DNA of 64,000 nucleotides from Tahibacter harae (GTDB lineage Bacteria; Pseudomonadota; Gammaproteobacteria; Xanthomonadales; Rhodanobacteraceae): NCBI RefSeq assembly GCF_024437735.1, contig NZ_JANFQO010000003.1, positions 1 to 64,000 of the forward strand, read 5' to 3'. Shown piece by piece: positions 27,108 to 35,557 of this stretch (position 1 is its first letter; each line of letters starts with the position of its first letter). The notes under the pieces were generated by a model. It saw only the letters and a program-made list of their open reading frames with translations, ran no database searches and was not told where the DNA came from. The position numbers and the translations under genes were made by a program.

Positions 27108-30100
27108 CTAGTTGTTGAAATCCAGCGCTTCGCGCCAGGAACCGCGGCGCCAGACCGGAATCACGTTCAGGCTGATCGGGTTGCCCGCGGCATCGGTCAG
27201 GCCGAGGGCTGTATAGGCGCCGCCACCGATCGCCGTCACTGCACCGAGCGCGCCGGCAGCCGGCGGATTCGCGACATCCTTGCCCGCCGCGTTTGCAGTT
27301 GCACTGGCACCACCAAAGGCCTCGTTGAGCAAGGTGCCGGGACCAGTGCCGTTCTGCGCGTCGACGACAATGATCGCGCCGGTACGCGCCGGATCGCAGG
27401 GGTTGTCGCCGGCAGGAATGACGGTGGAGAAAATCGCCGTGCCGTTGGCGAACACCGGCGTCAGCGTGACCACGTTGCGCTCGCCGAGCACCGGGAAATT
27501 GAAGCGCCAGCCCTTGGAAGATCCCGGCACCGGAAGGTTAGTCAGCGTGCGCGTGCCCGAGGGCAGCCGGACCATGGTCTGCTCCACCAGCTCGGCCTTG
27601 GTGATGCGCGTCATGCCCTTGCCCATGTCCTTGATGCCGTAATAAGACTGGGTCGGCGTGCCGGCTGCCAGGCGGTCGCTGTCGCCGAGATACTTGCCGG
27701 TGCCGAACACCAGGATCGCGCCTTTGCCTACCGTGCTGCGCTTGTCGCCGAACGCAATCGGAGTGACCGTGATCGGTTGCTTGCCGACATCGGCCGCGAC
27801 GTTGTCGTAGGTCGAGAACATCAGGTCGACGGACCAGTTGGCCGGGCTGGCGTCGGTCAGATCGAAGCGCCAGAGGTTGCCGGCGAGATCGCCGGCAACG
27901 GCAAAGTCATCCACGTTGCGGAACTCGCCATTGCCGTAGCCGACCACTTCGGGGCCGGACAGGCCGTAGCTGCGCACGCCGGCGGGAGTCTGGATTTCAC
28001 GCAGCAGCAGGCCGGTTTCTAGGTCGATGACGAACAGCGAAGTGCGGTCCAGCAGGGCCGCCGGCGCCGTTGAATCGGGGCCGACCGCCGGGAAATAGCC
28101 GCTGGACACCAGCACCACCCACTTGCCGTTGCGCAGGCGCGCAACATTGGCGCTGTCGTAGGTATAGCCCAGGTTGGCACCGCCCGGGGACAGATTGTTG
28201 AATTCCCACAGCACCTTGCTGGCCGCGTTGGCTTCCGTAGCATCGGGGCTGGTGATATCCAGCGCATAGATGCCGCGGCCGCCGAAACGCAGCGAACCGA
28301 CCAGCAGCGAGCGCCAGGAGCCGTTGCGGAACACCTCGCCGATGACCGGACGGTCGTCGACCGTCGGCAGCAGGCCAATGGCCGGCTCGGTCAACTTCTT
28401 CATCTTGCCGTTCATGATCAGCGTGTTCGGCACGAAGGCCCACTTCTCCAGGCCGCCGTCAGGACCGTCGCTGGCATCGAATGCGTGCAGCATGCCGTCG
28501 TTGGCGGCCATGTAGACGCGGGGCTTGCGCGAAAGCTGGGCGCGGCGGAAATCGGAGAACTTGCCGCCGGTGCCACTGGTGGCGGCGTTGTATTCCGGCG
28601 AGCCGACCGGGAAATCGTCGGTGAAGGTCCCCTCGACCGGGCCGTAGAAGCGCGGTTGCGCGTTGACCACCGCGCCAAGCACGGAACCGCGCTTGCGCAG
28701 CGCCTGCGCGCCTGCCAGCGATTCGGAAGTGCGCACGCCGCGCAGGTAGTCGACACGCTCGGCCCCGCGCGTATCCAGGGTGCTGGGCAGGGAGATCAGC
28801 TGCAGCGCGGCCTGCTGTACTGCGCTCAGCGCACTCCACCGGAAAGGCTTGCCGCTGCCCACCGTGGAATCGGAAGTGAGGATGACGCGGTTCGCCGGCG
28901 TCGGATTCGGCGCGGCGTTGGTACTGTTGCCGGTGGACGCGCACGGCCCGCCGGTCAGGCGGCAGCTTGCATCCCATTTCGGCGGCGACAGCAGCGTACC
29001 GTCGGACAGGATTTCCTGACCCAGCAGGAAGCCGGACCAGTCGGCCGAATCGTAGCCGGCCGAGAAAGCCAAGGTATTGGACGTGAGCACGCCGGTACTG
29101 ACCGCCGGGCTGGTGGAGCCGCCGCGGCGGGTAAGGATGCTGGTGAGGATGGTCGTCATCTGGTCGACCAGCTCGGTCGGATTCTTCGCGCTGAAATATT
29201 CGCCGCGCGAATTGACCGCCGCGTGCCAGGTATCGTCCACCGCCGGCGGCGAGTTGTTCGACGGCGTCGGCCAGGCCTTGGTGCCCGCGCGCAGCGCGGC
29301 GTAGTCGCCGGGGAAGCTGAGATTGCCGGCGATGCCCAGGGTCACCATGTACTGCACCACGTGCTGCCAGGTGGCCGGATCGTTGGCCGGATTCCAGTAC
29401 ACTGCGGCGACCGAACCGGGATCCGTCGGCGGCACCACCACGCCGCTGGGCGCAGTGCGGTCCGTGTAGAACGCCGGCACCTTGTTATCCAGGCTGGGCT
29501 GCAGGTCGCGCGCCCAGTAGTTGAAGCCGATGTTGGCTATCGACGAGTCGTAGTTGCCTACGTTGGAATAGACCTTGGTGTCGGCAGTGCCCGGCGCGTA
29601 GGCCTTGCCGTCGGGCAAGGTAAAGCTGTCGGACACCTTGAGGTAGGGGGTAGGCAGGCCGGGATCGCCTTCGTTCCAGTAACCGTCGGTCACCAGCATA
29701 TGGAAGTTCTGACGGCACTCCAGGCTGCGCCCCGTACCTCCGGCGACCAGCGGCGGATACCAGTACGGATTCATGTAGTTCGAAGTCAGGGTACGCTCGA
29801 ACACCTTGCCGGCTTCGATCGTGGCGCGGCGGTTGGGCGTGCCGCCGTTATTGGTGACGTCGAACATCCAGTTGAAGAAGTTCTGCTTCCAGGTGCCGGT
29901 CAGGTCCTGCACCTCGCGGGACCTGATCGCCGGCGTGCTGCCGTAGTCGGCATTGATGGTCTGCCAGATCACACGCACCTTGTTGTCCAGCGAGGTGCCG
30001 CCGAACACGCGCGACAGCGCCGTGCGCGTCATCAGATTGCGTGTGCGGTAATAGGCGTACCAATTGGCGAAGCGTGTGGTAATCGGCACCGCCACGGCCG

Positions 30101-30725
30101 GCGGCGCAGGCGCCGGCTTGGGATCCGCCGCGGTACCTATGACCTTCATCACGCAGCCGGTTTCACTGAGGCTGGTCGGACATTCGAACCAGAAGCCGGC
30201 GGTGATGCTGCCGCGCACGCCGGTAGGGATGGCCGCCAGGGTCGTGGTCGTGCTGTTGGGGCGATTGGTAGTCGACGTCTCGTTGGCGAAATTCTGGTGG
30301 AACTGGGTGCTGAGGTTCCTGGTGTTGGCCGCGCCGTAGCAGTAGCTGCCGGACCAGTTGGCGCAGATACCGTCGCGCCAGGCGGCGGTGTAGGTCGCAT
30401 CCGGGAAGGCCGTGCCATCCGGCCGCAGCGGCGGCGGATAGTCCTTCAACGGGTCAAAATAGATCAGGTTCTGACGCGGATCGTAGTAGTACTTCTTGTT
30501 GTAGTCGTCCGACATGGAATCGGGCAGCGCGGTGGCGCCCATGGAGCCCGAGTCGTCGAAGGTGACCACCACGTTGGGATTGACCGCGCTGCTGATGTCG
30601 GGCGGCGAACTGCCCAGGTCCACGGTCGTCGCAAACGCCGTGGGCGCGCTCAGGCCGGCCAGTACGGTGGCCAGCGCCGCGGCCAGCGCGGGCAGGGATT
30701 TGTTGTCGAGGAAATGCTTGAGCAT
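27108..30725 (-). CDS. pilY1: PilY1, pilus-tip adhesin/biogenesis factor
   Basis: This 1205-residue exported protein is needed for type IV pilus extension and surface sensing. A signal peptide is followed near residue 57 by a von Willebrand A MIDAS motif (VVVTFDDSGSM). The C-terminal third is the PilY1 beta-propeller: YMAANDGMLHAFDASDG, SLLVGSLRFGGRGIYALDI, AGDLAGNLWRFDLTD and VFGTGKYLGDSD. GGGAGAG precedes the ATG. It follows pilX and precedes pilE in the same operon. The length is typical for Xanthomonadales PilY1. Confidence 0.95.
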   Translation of the reverse strand: MLKHFLDNKSLPALAAALATVLAGLSAPTAFATTVDLGSSPPDISSAVNPNVVVTFDDSGSMGATALPDSMSDDYNKKYYYDPRQNLIYFDPLKDYPPPLRPDGTAFPDATYTAAWRDGICANWSGSYCYGAANTRNLSTQFHQNFANETSTTNRPNSTTTTLAAIPTGVRGSITAGFWFECPTSLSETGCVMKVIGTAADPKPAPAPPAVAVPITTRFANWYAYYRTRNLMTRTALSRVFGGTSLDNKVRVIWQTINADYGSTPAIRSREVQDLTGTWKQNFFNWMFDVTNNGGTPNRRATIEAGKVFERTLTSNYMNPYWYPPLVAGGTGRSLECRQNFHMLVTDGYWNEGDPGLPTPYLKVSDSFTLPDGKAYAPGTADTKVYSNVGNYDSSIANIGFNYWARDLQPSLDNKVPAFYTDRTAPSGVVVPPTDPGSVAAVYWNPANDPATWQHVVQYMVTLGIAGNLSFPGDYAALRAGTKAWPTPSNNSPPAVDDTWHAAVNSRGEYFSAKNPTELVDQMTTILTSILTRRGGSTSPAVSTGVLTSNTLAFSAGYDSADWSGFLLGQEILSDGTLLSPPKWDASCRLTGGPCASTGNSTNAAPNPTPANRVILTSDSTVGSGKPFRWSALSAVQQAALQLISLPSTLDTRGAERVDYLRGVRTSESLAGAQALRKRGSVLGAVVNAQPRFYGPVEGTFTDDFPVGSPEYNAATSGTGGKFSDFRRAQLSRKPRVYMAANDGMLHAFDASDGPDGGLEKWAFVPNTLIMNGKMKKLTEPAIGLLPTVDDRPVIGEVFRNGSWRSLLVGSLRFGGRGIYALDITSPDATEANAASKVLWEFNNLSPGGANLGYTYDSANVARLRNGKWVVLVSSGYFPAVGPDSTAPAALLDRTSLFVIDLETGLLLREIQTPAGVRSYGLSGPEVVGYGNGEFRNVDDFAVAGDLAGNLWRFDLTDASPANWSVDLMFSTYDNVAADVGKQPITVTPIAFGDKRSTVGKGAILVFGTGKYLGDSDRLAAGTPTQSYYGIKDMGKGMTRITKAELVEQTMVRLPSGTRTLTNLPVPGSSKGWRFNFPVLGERNVVTLTPVFANGTAIFSTVIPAGDNPCDPARTGAIIVVDAQNGTGPGTLLNEAFGGASATANAAGKDVANPPAAGALGAVTAIGGGAYTALGLTDAAGNPISLNVIPVWRRGSWREALDFNN

Positions 30726-30739
30726 TGGTTCTCTCCCGC

Positions 30740-31417
30740 TTACGGCGTGACGATCGCCGGCTGCACCTGCGTGATGAAGACACTTTCGGCCATGCGCACC
30801 ACGGACTGGGTGCCGCCGGTGGAACGGGCGGTAATACGGAAGGCCTTGAACGGTTGCACGCCGCCGCTGGGGCCGCTCTGCAGCGGCTTGAAACCGCTGT
30901 GCGGCATGTCCGCCTGCAGTTCGCCCAGTTCCTCGATGAGATAGCGCGGACGCTGGGCAAGCCGCGCCGATTCGGGCGTGGAAGTGGATGAGTAGTCGGC
31001 AGGCGCATCATGCGCGCCGTCTATCGACGGGGAAATGTAGGTGCGGGCGGCACGGAAACGCAGGATCTTCGGGTTGACCAGGGCGCCCACCGGATTCGAG
31101 CCGGAGTACTGGGTATCTCCGCGCGAGTAGCACGGTACGCCGTAGGCCGTGTCGGAATTGAAGGTGCACTCGATGTTTTCATTGTTCGCCGGCGCATTCC
31201 ACAGGCGGAATTCGACGGCGCGCACGGTGGAATCCGCCCCCATCTGGGCCAGATGCGCGTTGCGCATGCCGCCGGTCATGCGCTCCTGCAGCAGCGAGGT
31301 GTTCATCCCCACCACCGCCAGCAGCGTCAGCAGGATAAGGAAGATCAGCGCGACGAACAGCACGGCGCCGCGCTGTGCTTTCCGCGAAATGCCGCCAGTG
31401 CTTGATATGCGATTCAT
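30740..31417 (-). CDS. pilX: Minor pilin assembly protein PilX
   Basis: The 225-residue product begins MNRISSTGGISRKAQRGAVL, with a single N-terminal hydrophobic segment (FVALIFLILLTLLAVVGMN) and the PilX signature QERMTGGMRNAHLAQMGAD. It works with PilV, PilW and PilY1 in priming the type IV pilus. The ATG at 31417 has GAGAGG in front and sits just after the pilW stop; the seven-codon longer start has no such support. The operon order pilV-pilW-pilX-pilY1 is standard. Confidence 0.92.
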   Translation of the reverse strand: MNRISSTGGISRKAQRGAVLFVALIFLILLTLLAVVGMNTSLLQERMTGGMRNAHLAQMGADSTVRAVEFRLWNAPANNENIECTFNSDTAYGVPCYSRGDTQYSGSNPVGALVNPKILRFRAARTYISPSIDGAHDAPADYSSTSTPESARLAQRPRYLIEELGELQADMPHSGFKPLQSGPSGGVQPFKAFRITARSTGGTQSVVRMAESVFITQVQPAIVTP

Positions 31418-31434
31418 GCGAGCCTCTCGAATCG

Positions 31435-32820
31435 TCAAGGTATGTTGTTGCGCAGGGTGACCTGCGCAGTGAATTCACGCCGCATCATGTAGCCCGGCAC
31501 CAGGCCGTTGGGCATGCTGGCGCCCGGCACCACCGGCGCGGCATAGGTCACGGTGCCGCCGTTGACGCTGTAGCGGTAGGCACGGTCGGCCGTCAGCAGC
31601 GCCTGGTTGTCGTTGATGGTGTTCAGCAGCAGGTGTACTTCTATCGTCCTGACCGAACGCCACAGGCAACCCGGCTCCATGGCGGAGAGCGGCGGGGCCG
31701 GCTTGGGCAGATCGCCGTACTGCTCCGGCGGGTTGTTGCAGTTCACGCCGTTGGCGCCTTCATCGGAATGCACCTGGTCCGCGGACAGGAAGCGCAGCCG
31801 GCCGTCGCGGCCCTCGACGCCGTAGAGGAAATCCAGCCGCTCCACGCCCGAGGCCACGGCTTCCGGCGGATTGTTGCCTTCCACCCGCATCAGCGTAGGC
31901 ACCACGCGGCCGGGAGTGGCGTCCGGGTTCGGGTCGGCGACCAACTGCAGGAAATAGGTGATGGTGCGCAAGTCGCGCGACAGGTTGTAGAGAACGATGG
32001 ACTCGTTCTGCGCCGACGCGAGGCAGGGCAAGGTCACCGATGGCTGGACCATGTCGACCGGCAGCAGCACGCCCGAAGTGCCGCCGGTCTTGAAGATGAA
32101 GCCACGGTCGTTCTTCCACACCAGGGCGATATCGCCAGGCACGAAATTGTTGGGCGGCTCATCCGTCGACGGAAGGACGTGGATGGCGGTGGTGGTCGTC
32201 CTGCCGCTGTTGCAGGCCGCATACGAGCCGCCGGCGCGGACCATGGACCAGCCCTGGGCGGAAATGAAGCGAAGGGTCAGCACGTCACCGCCCTGCACGC
32301 GGCTGCCCGCGGTGGTGCCGACCGGCGGAGCCCAGCTCGGGACCGTGGGATTGCAGGACGAACCGGTTACCGAGCATTCGAAACCCTGCAGCAGCCAGCG
32401 CGGACTGAAGGGATAGATCGTGCCTACCGGCCAGCCGGTCGGACGCACGACCGTGCCGGTGGGAATGGGCGCCCAGCGCGGAAGGTAGGTTTCCAGATCG
32501 GCGACGTACACATCCGGCGCCATCGGCGGGACCACGATGCCGTTGGGCGTGCTCTGCTGGGTTTTCGCATTCACTGCCGTAGCCAGCGGCTGGGCGAAGC
32601 CGGAGCGGATATCGTCGACCATGCGGCTGATCGCGAAGCGGCCGTTTTCCTGCAGCCGCGCGATCGCATCCTGCGAACGGTAGGTGTTGTTGGTGTTGGT
32701 GAACAGCGTGGCGATGCCCAGGCTGAGCAGCATGCCCAGGGTGATCGCGATCATCAGCTCGATCAGGCTGTAGCCGCGCTGGCCGCGGCCGGAAGCGGGC
32801 TTGGATTCGTGTCCATTCAT
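31435..32820 (-). CDS. pilW: Type IV pilus minor pilin PilW
   Basis: The 461-residue protein starts MNGHESKPASGRGQRGYSLI, in which the prepilin processing site (RG-YSLIELMIAITLGMLLSL) is clear. The PilW pattern continues with ENGRFAISRMVDDIRSGF. The long C-terminal region contains many aromatic and Cys residues and ends EFTAQVTLRNNIP. The ATG at 32820 was chosen because the upstream extension is a low-quality overlap with pilV and lacks a prepilin leader. It lies in the minor-pilin operon. Confidence 0.93.
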   Translation of the reverse strand: MNGHESKPASGRGQRGYSLIELMIAITLGMLLSLGIATLFTNTNNTYRSQDAIARLQENGRFAISRMVDDIRSGFAQPLATAVNAKTQQSTPNGIVVPPMAPDVYVADLETYLPRWAPIPTGTVVRPTGWPVGTIYPFSPRWLLQGFECSVTGSSCNPTVPSWAPPVGTTAGSRVQGGDVLTLRFISAQGWSMVRAGGSYAACNSGRTTTTAIHVLPSTDEPPNNFVPGDIALVWKNDRGFIFKTGGTSGVLLPVDMVQPSVTLPCLASAQNESIVLYNLSRDLRTITYFLQLVADPNPDATPGRVVPTLMRVEGNNPPEAVASGVERLDFLYGVEGRDGRLRFLSADQVHSDEGANGVNCNNPPEQYGDLPKPAPPLSAMEPGCLWRSVRTIEVHLLLNTINDNQALLTADRAYRYSVNGGTVTYAAPVVPGASMPNGLVPGYMMRREFTAQVTLRNNIP

Positions 32821-32837
32821 GTGCGTCGGCCTCCGGA

Positions 32838-33332
32838 TCACGGCTGGAATACCCAGGTGAAGGTCTGCGAGCCGGGCCCGGTGGCGGCACGGTCCAGCGA
32901 GCCCTCGGTCCAGGTGATCGTCATGGTGCAGGTGCCGTTGTACGGCGGCCGGCGCCGGTCGTTGACGCCCACGTTGTTGTTGTTGACGCAGCGTACGGTG
33001 GCGGCGGGATTGGGCAGGAAATTGGTCAGTTCCTGGCCCCACCAGTACAGGTCGCGCTGGGCCAGCTGGGCCACGGTGCAGGGGCAGGTCGGGTTGCTGC
33101 CGCCGGGCACGGTCGCGTTGTAGTTGCCGCCCCAGACGCCCATCGAATTGGCGCGCATGCGGTCGACCATGGACTGGGCCAGGAAAGCGGCCTGGGTGCG
33201 CTGGTAGGCGCCGTTGTTGGTCTTGACCGAGACCACCATCAGGCCGGCCAGGCCAAGCAGGCCCACGCTGAAGATCATCAGCGCGATCAGCACTTCGAGC
33301 AGGCTGAAACCGCGGTTCTTGCTACGTGTCAT
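32838..33332 (-). CDS. pilV: Type IV pilus modification protein PilV
   Basis: The 164-residue minor pilin has the leader MTRSKNRG followed by FSLLEVLIALMIFSVGLLGL, the hallmark of PilV. LAQSMVDRMRANSMGVWGGN is also typical of the family. GGAG precedes the ATG. It stands between fimT and pilW with short spacers, consistent with one transcript. Confidence 0.93.
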   Translation of the reverse strand: MTRSKNRGFSLLEVLIALMIFSVGLLGLAGLMVVSVKTNNGAYQRTQAAFLAQSMVDRMRANSMGVWGGNYNATVPGGSNPTCPCTVAQLAQRDLYWWGQELTNFLPNPAATVRCVNNNNVGVNDRRRPPYNGTCTMTITWTEGSLDRAATGPGSQTFTWVFQP

Positions 33333-33350
33333 CGCGCTACTCCGTGCTCT

Positions 33351-33920
33351 TCAGTTGCAGGCCACGGCCAGGCCCAGCGGTTTGCGCCGATTGCTGACGA
33401 TGCCGGCGGTCTGGATCAGGACGGCCCGGTTCTGGTCGTTGTTGGTATCCGGGCGGCAGACCACGAAATCGAAATCGCCGCTTGTGGAGAAGCCGGAGGA
33501 ATTGAAGATCACGCGATCGGCAGGACCGCCCGCGACCTTGGGCGCGCCGCGCAGGTCGTAGGTGGCGGCCACGGCGGCGTGGTCGCGCAGCAGTTCATCG
33601 CCGGCGTTACCGAAGGTGCCGTTGATGTCGTTGTCCGACTGCACCTGCCAGCCCGCCGCCCAGCCGCCGGGCTTGGCGATCACGGCCACCGGATAGCCGC
33701 GCTTGACGGCCTCGGCCCGGGCCGTGTTCAGGTCGATGATGAGGTCGTTGGTGGTCTGGGTGATGTTGGTGCGGATGCGCAACTCGCGGAAGCTGGGCAT
33801 GGCCACCGCGGCCAGGATGGCCACAATGGCCATCGTGATGATCAGCTCCACCAGGGTGAAGCCCCGGCTGCGGCGGGGCGGCGGGCGCTTGAGGCGGCGC
33901 CCGTGTTGTTCAGTCGTCAT
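33351..33920 (-). CDS. fimT: GspH/FimT-type minor pilin
   Basis: The 189-residue prepilin has a basic leader (KRPPPRRSRG) and the segment FTLVELIITMAIVAILAAVA. The GspH/FimT core follows: SFRELRIRTNITQTTNDLII, DLNTARAEAVKRG, and a C-terminal region with VIFNSSGFS and VVCRPD. It is the first gene of the minor-pilin operon, about 136 bases downstream of ispH. FimT proteins can bind DNA during natural transformation in relatives; whether this one does is unknown. Confidence 0.92.
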   Translation of the reverse strand: MTTEQHGRRLKRPPPRRSRGFTLVELIITMAIVAILAAVAMPSFRELRIRTNITQTTNDLIIDLNTARAEAVKRGYPVAVIAKPGGWAAGWQVQSDNDINGTFGNAGDELLRDHAAVAATYDLRGAPKVAGGPADRVIFNSSGFSTSGDFDFVVCRPDTNNDQNRAVLIQTAGIVSNRRKPLGLAVACN

Positions 33921-34056
33921 GACACACCTCGTCAGCTTGCCGGCTATCTCGGCAAACTACCCAGACGTTAAGAGACTGACAACGAGCGTGGCAGCGATTG
34001 GTAGGGATTGTCGGACAGACGGAAAGGGCAATGCCCTGTTCCTGCGGGGTTTTCCC

Positions 34057-35010
34057 TCAGCCCGGCAGCACCACGATGCGCAGTTCCTTGGGCAGGGCGA
34101 AGCGCACCAGCTCGGCCACGCCTTCGAGCTCCGACACCCGCCCGGCACCGCGCCGGCGCAGGTCGGCGATGACGTCGTTGACCAGCTTTTCCGGTGCCGA
34201 GGCGCCGGCGGTGACGCCGATGCGCTCGCGTCCGGCCAGCCATTCGTGGCGGATGTCGTCGGCGCTGTCGATCAGATAGGCCGGCACGCCCTGCTTCTCG
34301 GCCAGTTCGCGCAGGCGGTTGGAGTTGGAGCTGTTGACCGAGCCCACCACCAGCACGAGGTCGCACTGCTGGCCCAGCACGCGCACGGCGTCCTGGCGGT
34401 TCTGGGTGGCGTAGCAGATGTCGTCGTGGCGCGGTCCCAGCACCTTGGGGAAGTGCGTGCGCAGGGCCTCGATCACGGCGCGGGTATCGTCCACCGACAG
34501 GGTGGTCTGGGTCACGTAGGCGATGTGCTCGGGGCTGCGCGGGCGCAGGCTGGCGACGTCTTCCGGGGTCTCGACCAGGTAGATCTCGCCCTGGGCGCCG
34601 GCGCTGTTCCACTGGCCCAGGGTGCCTTCGACCTCGGGATGGCCGGCATGGCCGATCAGCACCACGTCGCGGCCGGCCTTGCAGTGACTGGAGACCTCGA
34701 TATGTACCTTGGTCACCAGCGGACAGGTCGCGTCGAACACGCGCAGGCCGCGCCGGTCGGCCTCGGCGCGCACGGCCTTGGAGACGCCGTGGGCGCTGAA
34801 GATCACGGTGGCGCCGTCGGGAACCTCGTCCAGTTCATCGACGAAGATGGCGCCGCGGGCGCGCAGCCCCTCCACCACGAAGCGGTTGTGCACCACCTCG
34901 TGGCGCACGTAGATCGGCGCGCCGAACACTTCCAGGGCGCGTTCGACAATCTCGATCGCGCGGTCTACGCCGGCGCAGAAACCGCGCGGGTTGGCAAGCA
35001 GTACTTCCAT
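34057..35010 (-). CDS. ispH: 4-hydroxy-3-methylbut-2-enyl diphosphate reductase
   Basis: The 317-residue Fe-S enzyme makes IPP and DMAPP in the last step of the MEP isoprenoid pathway. The three cluster cysteines are in [22 protein letters not shown] and [10 protein letters not shown]. The catalytic Glu/His motifs [10 protein letters not shown] and [11 protein letters not shown] are present, as is [12 protein letters not shown]. The start at 35010 ([10 protein letters not shown]) is the conserved family N-terminus; the longer frame overlaps lspA. It follows lspA in the usual Lysobacterales order. Confidence 0.96.
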   Translation of the reverse strand: MEVLLANPRGFCAGVDRAIEIVERALEVFGAPIYVRHEVVHNRFVVEGLRARGAIFVDELDEVPDGATVIFSAHGVSKAVRAEADRRGLRVFDATCPLVTKVHIEVSSHCKAGRDVVLIGHAGHPEVEGTLGQWNSAGAQGEIYLVETPEDVASLRPRSPEHIAYVTQTTLSVDDTRAVIEALRTHFPKVLGPRHDDICYATQNRQDAVRVLGQQCDLVLVVGSVNSSNSNRLRELAEKQGVPAYLIDSADDIRHEWLAGRERIGVTAGASAPEKLVNDVIADLRRRGAGRVSELEGVAELVRFALPKELRIVVLPG

Positions 35011-35041
35011 GGGCAGGACGGATCCGCAGGACAGGCCCGGA

Positions 35042-35557
35042 TTATCGCCGCTCGCCCTCCCCTTTCCCACTGCGCAGGCTGGCCAGGGCCAGCAGTACCG
35101 CGCCCACGGAAATGGCGGAATCGGCGACGTTGAACGCCGGGAAAGCCCAGTCCTGGTGATAGACCTGGATGAAATCAACCACATGGCCGAAGCGCAGGCG
35201 GTCGATGAGGTTGCCGATGGCGCCGCCGATGACCAGGGCCAGCGGCAGCGCGGTGAGCCAGTCGCCGCGCGGCGTGCGCGCCAGCCAGCCGGTAAGTACC
35301 GCGCTGATCACCACGGCCAGCACGCTGAAGCCCCAGCGCTGCCAGCCGCCGGCGTCGGCCAGGAAGCTGAAGGCCGCACCGGTGTTGTAGGCCAGCAGCC
35401 AGTTCAGGAAACCCGGGATCACCGGCACCGGCACGCCTTCGTGCAGCGCGCCGAGCACGATGTGCTTGGTCCACTGGTCCAGCACGATCAGCACCAGCGA
35501 CAGCGCCAGCCAGCTCAGCGCACTGGCGCGCGGCGCGGAAGACAGCGAGGCCGCCAT
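35042..35557 (-). CDS. lspA: Lipoprotein signal peptidase II
   Basis: The 171-residue inner-membrane aspartic protease removes signal peptides from prolipoproteins. Four hydrophobic segments are visible. The catalytic aspartates lie in [17 protein letters not shown] and [11 protein letters not shown], and LDQWTKH and [10 protein letters not shown] are typical. The ATG at 35557 shares one base with the ileS stop (TGATG), so translation is coupled. The longer open frame runs back into ileS and was rejected. Confidence 0.95.
   Translation of the reverse strand: MAASLSSAPRASALSWLALSLVLIVLDQWTKHIVLGALHEGVPVPVIPGFLNWLLAYNTGAAFSFLADAGGWQRWGFSVLAVVISAVLTGWLARTPRGDWLTALPLALVIGGAIGNLIDRLRFGHVVDFIQVYHQDWAFPAFNVADSAISVGAVLLALASLRSGKGEGERR

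Noticed and set aside
28485-30944. 819-residue plus-strand frame
   Set aside because: Antisense to pilY1, which has the vWA and propeller motifs.
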